The notes beneath the pieces were generated by a model. It did not search any database, had not been told where the DNA came from, and saw only the letters and a list, made by a program, of their open reading frames with translations. From Candidatus Stoquefichus sp. (GTDB taxonomy: Bacteria; Bacillota_I; Bacilli_A; Erysipelotrichales; Coprobacillaceae), in assembly GCA_021768625.1 (NCBI GenBank), contig JAETUM010000047.1, positions 1 to 41,204 of the forward strand: a DNA stretch of 41,204 nt, given 5' to 3'. Positions within the stretch are counted from its first letter, which is position 1. Every line of letters starts with the position of its first letter. Below, piece by piece: positions 33,800 to 41,204 of this stretch. The position numbers and the translations under genes are program-made.

Positions 33800-33829
33800 T
33801 TGACAAGTAGATAAAAATTAAGGTATCAT
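33800..33829 (+). promoter_or_regulatory. Promoter of the ABC transporter operon
   Basis: A consensus TTGACA (33800-33805) and TATCAT (33824-33829) are spaced by 18 bp, upstream of AAAGGAG and the ATG at 33859. Confidence 0.7.
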
Positions 33830-33858
33830 AGAAAAAATTAAATAAAGGAGTTAAAATA

Positions 33859-34710
33859 ATGAAAAAAGAATGTATTTCATTGCAACATATATCAAAAGAG
33901 TTTAATGGAAATCTTGTTTTGAAAGATGTTAATGCAGTATTACATCAAGGAGAGATTTTAGGTTTTCTTGGACCAAGTGGAGCTGGTAAAACAACAACTA
34001 TAAAAATATTAACAGGACAATTAAAACCAACAGATGGACAAGCTTATGTATTAGGTATAAATTGTCAAGATATAGATGAAACCATTTATGAACAAATCGG
34101 AATAGTGACTGATGTGAGTGGTGTTTATGAAAGAATGAGTGTTTATGATAATTTAAAATACTTTGCTAAAATTTTAAATGTTCCATTAGATAATATAGAT
34201 ATTTTATTGAAAAGAGTGGGTTTATATGAACATAAGAAAAAGTTAGCTAGTCAATTGTCAAAAGGACAAATACAAAGATTAATTTTAATTCGAGCAATTC
34301 TTCATACACCTAAAGTATTATTTTTAGATGAACCAACTAGTGGTTTGGATCCAACAACAGCATTGGAAATTCATAAATTATTAAAAGAGTTAAAAACAGA
34401 GGGAATGGCTATATTTTTGACGACACATAATATGGAAGAAGCAACGAAATTATGTGATCATGTGGCATTATTAAATGAGGGAGTTATTGTTGAATATGGA
34501 ACACCTCAAGATATTTGTTTGCGTTATAACAAAGAGAAGAAATATAAGATATTAAAAAATGATAAAAAAGAAGTTTTATTAATTCATACAGAAGAAAATA
34601 TAAAAGTATTGAATCAATGGTTAATGGATGATGAAATTATTTCAATTCATTCATGTGAACCAACTTTAGAATCGGTCTTTTTAGAAGTGACAGGGAGGGA
34701 ATTGCAATGA
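33859..34710 (+). CDS. ABC transporter ATP-binding protein
   Basis: A 283-residue ATPase of the exporter type found with ABC-2-like permeases. Walker A GPSGAGKTT is near residue 38, the signature is LSKGQIQRL near 133 (Lys in place of the usual Gly), Walker B is VLFLDEPTSGLD near 152, and the H-loop is TTHNMEEA near 192. A C-terminal extension of about 60 residues (ESVFLEVTGREL at the end) is common in bacitracin- or drug-type ATPases. The stop overlaps the permease start as ATGA. It faces a two-component system on the other strand. Confidence 0.92.
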   Translation: MKKECISLQHISKEFNGNLVLKDVNAVLHQGEILGFLGPSGAGKTTTIKILTGQLKPTDGQAYVLGINCQDIDETIYEQIGIVTDVSGVYERMSVYDNLKYFAKILNVPLDNIDILLKRVGLYEHKKKLASQLSKGQIQRLILIRAILHTPKVLFLDEPTSGLDPTTALEIHKLLKELKTEGMAIFLTTHNMEEATKLCDHVALLNEGVIVEYGTPQDICLRYNKEKKYKILKNDKKEVLLIHTEENIKVLNQWLMDDEIISIHSCEPTLESVFLEVTGRELQ

Positions 34711-35438
34711 AAACAATTCATATAAATAAACTTCTTGCAATTATAGAAGTTAAGGGAAAAGCTTTATTTAGTAAGAATTTTATTATTATGCCAATCTTTT
34801 CATTAGGAATGACATATATAATGAAACTTGCTTATGGAAGTATATCTAAAGAAATTGATATGACTGGTTATTATCTTTCTATGGGTGTTTTAATGAATGT
34901 ATGTATGACAGGTGTGTATTGTGTAGCAGCTTGTCTTGCTGAGGAAAAAGAAAAGAATACTTTAAGGACGTTGATGACATCATCAGTAAATGGTTTAGAA
35001 TTCTTTTTAGGAAGTTTGATTCCTGTAGTTCTATTAATGGTGATTGTTAATGTATTATGTGTATTTATTGCAGGTTTTTCAATGACTATAACAGAATGGT
35101 TATGTTATGTTGCTATTACAACAATATCATCAATAATTGGTGCAGTGACAGGAATGATTTTTGGTATATTTGCTAAGAATCAAATGTCGGCAGGAACAAT
35201 GACTACACCAGTGTTAATACTTTTCATGTTAATTCCTATGTTTTCTCATCTTAATGAGATTATTGAAACTATATCTAATTATTTATTTACAGGAGTTATT
35301 ATGAATTTTATTAATCATGTTACAACAAAAGTAACTTTAACCAATCCATTAGAATTAGGTGTGTTATTTTTAGAATTTATTTTAACAGTTATATTATTTC
35401 TTGTTTTGTATAAGAAGAATGGTTTTGAAGCTAATTAG
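34707..35438 (+). CDS. ABC-2-type transporter permease
   Basis: A 243-residue membrane protein with about six hydrophobic segments. The first is near residue 25-40 (NFIIMPIFSLGMTYIMK). The short cytoplasmic stretch CLAEEKEKNTLRTLMTSSVNGLEFFLG near 77-103 is the typical coupling region of ABC-2 exporters, including the EEKE motif. GAVTGMIFGIFAKNQMSAGTMTTPVL near 145-170 is also usual. Its start overlaps the stop of the ATPase gene. The exported substrate is unknown; peptide or drug export is common for the family. Confidence 0.9.
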   Translation: MKTIHINKLLAIIEVKGKALFSKNFIIMPIFSLGMTYIMKLAYGSISKEIDMTGYYLSMGVLMNVCMTGVYCVAACLAEEKEKNTLRTLMTSSVNGLEFFLGSLIPVVLLMVIVNVLCVFIAGFSMTITEWLCYVAITTISSIIGAVTGMIFGIFAKNQMSAGTMTTPVLILFMLIPMFSHLNEIIETISNYLFTGVIMNFINHVTTKVTLTNPLELGVLFLEFILTVILFLVLYKKNGFEAN

Positions 35439-35470
35439 TATAAAACAATTAAATTGAGGATACATATAAA

Positions 35471-35507
35471 AAAGGAAGTTGCTTTTATTACTAAACAACT
35501 TCTTTTT
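35471..35507. terminator. Bidirectional terminator, ABC operon / kinase gene
   Basis: GAAGTTG (35475-35481) and CAACTTC (35496-35502) form a stem over a 14-nt loop, with an A run on the left and five T residues on the right. It can serve both convergent units. Confidence 0.8.
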
Positions 35508-35516
35508 AATATAAAA

Positions 35517-36635
35517 TTATTTTAAAGTTCTTGGTAGTGAAACAACAAAAGTTGTTTTATCTTTATGACTTGTTGCTAAAATATTACCATTATGAATGTT
35601 GACAATATTTTTAGCAATAGCTAGTCCTAAACCAGTACCACCTGTAGAAGAAGAACGAGAGCTATCGCTACGATAAAATTTATCAAAGATGTAAGGAAGA
35701 TCTTCTTTAGAAATTGGATTTCCATAATTCATAATTTTAATAGTTACTGTTTGGTCATCATTTAAAACCTCAATTTTGATATCATTGTTATCTTCACCAT
35801 ATTTAACAGCATTAGATAATAAATTATCAAAGACTCTTGCTAAAAGTTGTCCATCACCATGAATCAATAAATTGGGTTGGCTTACATGAATAGAAGGTGT
35901 AAGATTATGCTCTTGAAAAGTTGGATAAAATTCATCAACAATTTGTAAAATAAGTTCAGATATGTTAATTGTTGTCATATGAACTTTTACATTAGCTTGA
36001 TCTAGACTTGTAAATTCAAATAAATCATCCATCATACTTTGTAATCTTTTTGATTTTTCATAAGCAACAGTAGAATATTTTTTAATATCTTCTTTATTTA
36101 ATTGATCATTATTTTTTATTAATTCTAAGTATCCTACAATTGTAGTTAGTGGAGTTCTTAAGTCATGAGCTACATTAGTAATTAAGTCATTTTTTTGTTT
36201 TTCAGCATTTCTTTCTGCATCAAAGGCTAATCGCTCATTTTCTTTTAAGATAGCTCCTTCTATTTCTTTATCAGCTAATGTTTTTGCTAAAGCATTGATA
36301 TTAGCTGCTAATAAACCTAATTCATCATCATATTCAATAGGAACTTCAACATTATAGTCTCCATTTGTTACTTCTTGAATAGCACCACTTAAATTACCTA
36401 AATATTTAAGTGTAATATTCATTAAGTCAAAGAAAATAATAAGAAATACACATAATGATAATACAAATGAAATAAAGTATTTGATTTCAATTGATAAACT
36501 AAAAATATCAAAACTTGCCAAAATAATAATCATTGAACTATAAACTAAAAAAGTAATAATATAAGAAACAATAATATTAATAAGTAATCTCCATCGAAAA
36601 CTACTTATAAATAATCTTCTTAACTTTTCCATCAT
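35517..36635 (-). CDS. Sensor histidine kinase (VanS-like)
   Basis: A 372-residue membrane kinase. Two TM segments lie at about 18-40 and 50-71 with only about ten residues between them, so there is little outside domain and the signal is likely sensed in or near the membrane. HAMP region at about 75-125, phosphorylated His157 in VAHDLRTPL, N box DNLLSNAVKYGE near 275, and TGGTGLGLAI near 335. It overlaps the response-regulator stop by an ATGA, so the pair is translated together. It starts with two Met codons (36635 or 36632). It is convergent with the ABC genes, a frequent arrangement for antimicrobial-peptide sensing. Confidence 0.92.
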   Translation of the reverse strand: MMEKLRRLFISSFRWRLLINIIVSYIITFLVYSSMIIILASFDIFSLSIEIKYFISFVLSLCVFLIIFFDLMNITLKYLGNLSGAIQEVTNGDYNVEVPIEYDDELGLLAANINALAKTLADKEIEGAILKENERLAFDAERNAEKQKNDLITNVAHDLRTPLTTIVGYLELIKNNDQLNKEDIKKYSTVAYEKSKRLQSMMDDLFEFTSLDQANVKVHMTTINISELILQIVDEFYPTFQEHNLTPSIHVSQPNLLIHGDGQLLARVFDNLLSNAVKYGEDNNDIKIEVLNDDQTVTIKIMNYGNPISKEDLPYIFDKFYRSDSSRSSSTGGTGLGLAIAKNIVNIHNGNILATSHKDKTTFVVSLPRTLK

Positions 36636-37327
36636 AAATCAAATTTATAACCAATACCCCAAACAGTCTTAATATGTCTAGGATTTCTTGGTTGCCTTTC
36701 TACTTTTTCTCTTAATTTACGAATATGTACCATAATAGTATTATTAGAATTACTTGATTTCTCATGCCATATTTCTTCAAAAATATCTTCAATAGAAAAT
36801 ACTTTGCCAGGTTCACTAGCAAGCAAAATAAGTATTTCATATTCAATTCTTGTCAAAGCAAGAGGTTGATTATCTAGAGTAACAGATTTTTTTTGTTTAT
36901 CAATAATTAAATCTGTCGCTTGAATAATTTGTGAAGAATCAACTAGAGGTTTATTAAAAACCTGAGCTCTTCTTAATTGAGACTTAACTCTTGCAACTAA
37001 TTCCATAGCATTAAAAGGTTTGCTAACATAATCGTCAGCTCCTGATAACAATCCTTCGATTTTATCTTGGTCGGCTGTTTTTGCCGAAACAATAATAACT
37101 GGAATATGAAATTGCTCTCGAATCATTTTCAGTGCTTGAATACCATTGATTTCAGGCATCATTACATCTAATAAAACAAGATCAATTTGATTTTCTTTTA
37201 TATCTTCAATTAAAGTAAAAGCATTGTAACGTTTAGTAACTTGATACCCTTCTTGAGTTAAATATATTTCTACTAAGTCAGTTATTTCCTTTTCATCATC
37301 TACAACAAGTATATGAGGTATTTGCAT
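36632..37327 (-). CDS. Response regulator, OmpR/PhoB family (VanR-like)
   Basis: A 231-residue regulator. The receiver domain (1-120) has the acidic pair at Asp10-Asp11, phosphorylated Asp54 in LLDVMMP and Lys in KPFNAMELV near 105. The winged HTH (130-231) has LTRIEYEILILLASEPGKVFSIEDI and the closing KTVWGIGYKF. The start at 37327 is chosen because AAGGAG lies 9 nt before it; upstream in-frame codons have none. It is the first gene of the kinase operon. TATAAT (37354-37349) and TTGATA (37375-37370) upstream suggest a promoter with a 15-bp spacer. Confidence 0.93.
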   Translation of the reverse strand: MQIPHILVVDDEKEITDLVEIYLTQEGYQVTKRYNAFTLIEDIKENQIDLVLLDVMMPEINGIQALKMIREQFHIPVIIVSAKTADQDKIEGLLSGADDYVSKPFNAMELVARVKSQLRRAQVFNKPLVDSSQIIQATDLIIDKQKKSVTLDNQPLALTRIEYEILILLASEPGKVFSIEDIFEEIWHEKSSNSNNTIMVHIRKLREKVERQPRNPRHIKTVWGIGYKFDL

Positions 37328-37411
37328 TTTTATCAACTCCTTATCTTTATTATATAGATTTTTTAAAAATATCAAAGAAATATTTTTATAATTTATAATA
37401 ATAGAAAATTA

Positions 37412-37440
37412 TTGAAATAATAAAAAATGTTTGATAAAAT
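37412..37440 (+). promoter_or_regulatory. pyrG promoter with GGGC start
   Basis: TTGAAA (37412-37417) and TAAAAT (37435-37440) are spaced by 17 bp. Six nt later, 37447-37450 read GGGC, the start sequence used for CTP-sensitive reiterative transcription in other Firmicute pyrG genes. Confidence 0.8.
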
Positions 37441-37446
37441 AATAAA

Positions 37447-37479
37447 GGGCACTCACAGCCTTCCAGTGAAGTGCTTTTT
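37447..37479 (+). promoter_or_regulatory. pyrG attenuator (CTP-sensed reiterative transcription)
   Basis: The stem GCACTCAC (37449-37456) and GTGAAGTGC (37466-37474, one bulged A) encloses a pyrimidine-rich loop and is followed by five T residues. The terminator begins within the first nucleotides of the transcript. In the Bacillus pyrG mechanism, low CTP stalls polymerase at +4 C, extra G residues are added at the 5' end, and the G tail pairs with the C/U-rich 5' arm to prevent termination. All parts of that design are visible here; operation in this organism is inference. Confidence 0.8.
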
Positions 37480-37490
37480 ATTTTTATTAA

Positions 37491-39119
<1,629 letters not shown>

Positions 39120-39158
39120 ACTTTCTGAAAATATTTTTTTCAAAATCTGTTTGAAATA

Positions 39159-39186
39159 TTGAAATCATTATAAAAATTAGTATGAT
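39159..39186 (+). promoter_or_regulatory. Candidate promoter of the HAD gene
   Basis: TTGAAA (39159-39164) and TATGAT (39181-39186) are spaced by 16 bp, upstream of AGGAGGG and the ATG at 39207. Confidence 0.55.
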
Positions 39187-39206
39187 AATAATAGGAGGGA
39201 AAAATA

Positions 39207-40064
39207 ATGAGTATAAAAGTTATTATTATGGATGTGGATGGGACACTAACAAATAGACAAAAAATTGTTACTCCAAAAACAAAAGAAGCTTTGTTAAAAG
39301 CTGAAGAAAAAGGAGCAATTCTTATTCTTGCATCTGGAAGACCAACATCAGGTTTAATGGATCTAGCAAGAGAATTAAAAATGGATCAACACCATGGGTT
39401 ATTAGTTGCATACAATGGTTCAAAAGTTATTGATTGTGAAACAAAAAAAGTTTTGTTTAATCAAGTATTGAGTGTGGAAGAAGGAAAAGCTGTATTAGAG
39501 CATATGAAAAAGTTTGATAAAGTAAGACCTATGATTGATAGAGATGAATATATGTTTGTCAATAATGTATATGACAATTGGATTACTTGGAGAGAGGAGC
39601 CTTTTGATGTGATTCAATATGAATCACGAGGAGGAAAATTTAAGTTATGCGAAATAGATGATTTAGCAGAATTTGTTGATTTTCCATTAAATAAAATTCT
39701 AACAACAAGTGATCCAGAATATTTACAAGAACATTATCAAGCAATGATGGAACCCTTTAAAGACACTTTAAGTTGTATGTTTACAGGAGATTTTTATTTT
39801 GAGTTTACGGCACAAGGTATTGATAAAGCGAAGGCATTGGATACAGTTTTAATTCCAATGGGATATAAAAAGGAAGAAATGATTGCCTTTGGAGATGGGC
39901 ATAATGATGCTTCCATGATTAAATATGCAGGAATTGGTGTAGCAATGGAAAATGCTGTTCAAACATTAAAAGATATTGCTGATGAAGTAACCTTATCTAA
40001 TGAAGACGATGGCATTGCTGAATCACTTTATAAACATATGCTAGAAATGGGGGATGCTTTATGA
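39207..40064 (+). CDS. Cof-type HAD phosphatase
   Basis: A 285-residue haloacid dehalogenase-fold phosphatase of the Cof/IIB group. The nucleophile is Asp9 in MDVDGTLTNRQ, motif II is LASGRPTSGL near residue 41, and motif IV is AFGDGHNDASMIKYAGIGVAM near 228. The cap domain (80-190) is the large alpha/beta type, usual for sugar-phosphate and flavin-phosphate phosphatases. The substrate is unknown. It is translationally coupled to the next gene by an ATGA overlap, which suggests the two act on the same small metabolite. Confidence 0.92.
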   Translation: MSIKVIIMDVDGTLTNRQKIVTPKTKEALLKAEEKGAILILASGRPTSGLMDLARELKMDQHHGLLVAYNGSKVIDCETKKVLFNQVLSVEEGKAVLEHMKKFDKVRPMIDRDEYMFVNNVYDNWITWREEPFDVIQYESRGGKFKLCEIDDLAEFVDFPLNKILTTSDPEYLQEHYQAMMEPFKDTLSCMFTGDFYFEFTAQGIDKAKALDTVLIPMGYKKEEMIAFGDGHNDASMIKYAGIGVAMENAVQTLKDIADEVTLSNEDDGIAESLYKHMLEMGDAL

Positions 40065-41053
40065 AATTAGGAATTGTAGGAAGTGGAATGATTGTTGAAG
40101 ATTTATTATCTTTTATTGGAGATATTCCAAGTATTGAATTAATACATATTTCAGGGACTCAACGTAGTGAAGAAAAAATAAAAAACTTACATACAAAATA
40201 TCAGTTTAAAAGATATTCTACGTCTTATGATGAATTATTAAATGATAAAGAAGTTGATACAATTTATGTTGGTTTACCTAATTATCTTCATTATGAATAT
40301 GCAAAAAAAGCATTACAAACATATAAAAATGTTATTTTAGAAAAACCTTTTACTTCAACAATAGAAGAAGCAAAAGAACTAGAAGAACTTGCTATTCAAA
40401 ATCATTTATTTTTATGGGAAGCAATTATTAATCAATATTTACCTAATTTTTATAAAGTAAAAGAGTTATTACCAAAGTTAGGTAAAATTAAGATTGTAGA
40501 ATGTAATTTTTCTCAATATTCATCAAGATATAATGCTTTTAAAGAAGGGAATATCTTACCAGCATTTGATTATACAAAATCAGGTGGAGCATTAATGGAT
40601 TTGAATATTTATAATATTCATTTTGTAGTTGGATTGTTTGGTAAACCTATAAATATAGAATATTATCCTAATATAGAAAGGAATATTGATACTTCAGGAA
40701 TATTGATATTAGATTATGGTTCTTTTAAATGTGTATGTATTGGCTCAAAAGATTGTAAAGCGCCTTTATCTAATAATATACAGGGAGATGAAGGATGTAT
40801 TCATATTGAAACACCTGTAGCTATTATTGAAACAATTGATATATTTATGAATGATGGAACAAAAGAAACAATAAATGAAAATAAAAATGTACATAAAATG
40901 TATGAAGAGTTTATAGCATTTGAAAAAATGTTACAAGAACAGGATTATGAAAAATGCTATAAAATGTTAAAACATAGTTTAGTTGTTACAGAGGTACAAA
41001 ATATAGCAAGAAAAAAAGCAGGAATTATTTTCCCAGCAGATATGCAAAAGTGA
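40061..41053 (+). CDS. Gfo/Idh/MocA-family oxidoreductase
   Basis: A 330-residue NAD(P)-dependent dehydrogenase. The Rossmann motif GIVGSGMIVEDLL is at 4-16. VGLPNYLHYEYAKKAL (near 70-85) and the catalytic ILEKPFTSTIEEAKELEELA (near 92-111, Lys of EKP) follow. The C-terminal alpha/beta domain begins near 125 and has GGALMDLNIYNIH near 170. Family members oxidise sugars, inositols or reduce keto-sugars. The ATG overlaps the stop of the HAD gene. It is about the usual length and complete. A terminator follows at 41141. Confidence 0.88.
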   Translation: MKLGIVGSGMIVEDLLSFIGDIPSIELIHISGTQRSEEKIKNLHTKYQFKRYSTSYDELLNDKEVDTIYVGLPNYLHYEYAKKALQTYKNVILEKPFTSTIEEAKELEELAIQNHLFLWEAIINQYLPNFYKVKELLPKLGKIKIVECNFSQYSSRYNAFKEGNILPAFDYTKSGGALMDLNIYNIHFVVGLFGKPINIEYYPNIERNIDTSGILILDYGSFKCVCIGSKDCKAPLSNNIQGDEGCIHIETPVAIIETIDIFMNDGTKETINENKNVHKMYEEFIAFEKMLQEQDYEKCYKMLKHSLVVTEVQNIARKKAGIIFPADMQK

Positions 41054-41096
41054 GTTTAAGGGATATTAATGATTTTATAAAAAATAAAAGGTATTA

Positions 41097-41189
41097 TAAA
41101 ATCCAATGAGGATTTAACAAAATCGCTTTAAAATGCAATGAGGATTCGATGTTAAAATTTCGAATCCTTTTTAAAATTCTATGAGGAGA
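41097..41189. repeat. Three degenerate direct repeats
   Basis: Units at 41097-41114, 41129-41146 and 41172-41189 share the pattern TAAAATnCnATGAGGA. The first two differ at one base (TAAAATCCAATGAGGATT against TAAAATGCAATGAGGATT), and the third is more degenerate. Spacings are 32 and 43 nt. The second contributes the 5' arm of a terminator and the third supplies the ribosome binding site of the next gene. Confidence 0.55.
41141..41172 (+). terminator. Terminator after the HAD/oxidoreductase pair
   Basis: A perfect 9-bp stem (AGGATTCGA at 41141-41149, TCGAATCCT at 41160-41168, 10-nt loop) with a run of five T residues to 41172. Confidence 0.8.
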
Positions 41190-41193
41190 AGTG

Positions 41194-41204
41194 ATGTCTG
41201 GCTG
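41194..41204 (+). CDS. Start of a gene cut by the window edge
   Basis: An ATG at 41194 lies five nt after GAGGAG and reads Met-Ser-Gly before the window ends. Position and ribosome binding site support a real start. Too little is visible to say anything about the product. Confidence 0.4.

Noticed and set aside
41097-41189. CRISPR array
   Set aside because: Only three degenerate 18-bp units with unequal short spacers, and no cas genes are present.

Overview
The window is a low-GC, AT-rich chromosomal segment with dense operons, TTGACA/TATAAT-type promoters, strong AGGAGG ribosome binding sites, an arginine T-box, a CTP-attenuated pyrG leader and many anaerobic enzymes (glycyl radical enzyme, high-molecular-weight rubredoxin, ferredoxin-type aldo/keto reductase). 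This suggests an anaerobic gut Firmicute, most likely near Erysipelotrichia/Coprobacillaceae. The taxonomic placement is inference from style and gene content, not from a search.

Layout. 1-1789: a two-cupin protein and a divergent RpiR regulator with palindromic operator candidates between them. 1853-9055: an arginine biosynthesis operon, promoter and T-box then argG-argH-argC-argJ-argB-argF, with no argD. 9094-13333: a ferredoxin-type aldo/keto reductase and a DUF885 lipoprotein in one operon, then an MFS permease. 13461-16503: a PurF-like protein without the usual N-terminal catalytic Cys, then a TtcA-like PP-loop enzyme coupled to TcdA. 16504-17848: a small XRE regulator on the minus strand with a strong promoter aimed at its antisense strand, a two-TM orphan and a ferritin-like protein. 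17861-18448: six tRNAs on the minus strand (transcribed Tyr, Lys, Leu, Gly, Asn, Glu), headed by a truncated 3' tRNA fragment, probably tRNA-Thr, directly under the promoter. 18531-20607: a MocR-subgroup aminotransferase and a high-molecular-weight rubredoxin.

20628-33764 is the most distinctive part. rpoN (sigma-54) lies divergent to a LevR-type activator with AAA+, PRD and EII-like domains. Next come a mannose-family PTS (EIIA, EIIB, EIIC, EIID), a divergent NanE-like epimerase, a glycyl radical enzyme with an unusual GCGE active-site motif and its radical SAM activase. A ROK-type repressor and a PHP-domain phosphoesterase follow. The likely logic is that a sugar is imported and phosphorylated by the PTS, isomerised by the NanE-like enzyme, and cleaved or dehydrated by radical chemistry under sigma-54 control. 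The substrate cannot be read from the sequence. This is the best candidate for an undescribed system.

33800-37375: a two-gene ABC exporter facing a VanRS-like two-component system across a bidirectional terminator. 37412-39119: pyrG with the GGGC start and attenuator typical of CTP-sensed reiterative transcription. 39159-41053: a Cof-type HAD phosphatase translationally coupled to a Gfo/Idh/MocA dehydrogenase. The window ends in repeated terminator-like sequence and the start of another gene.
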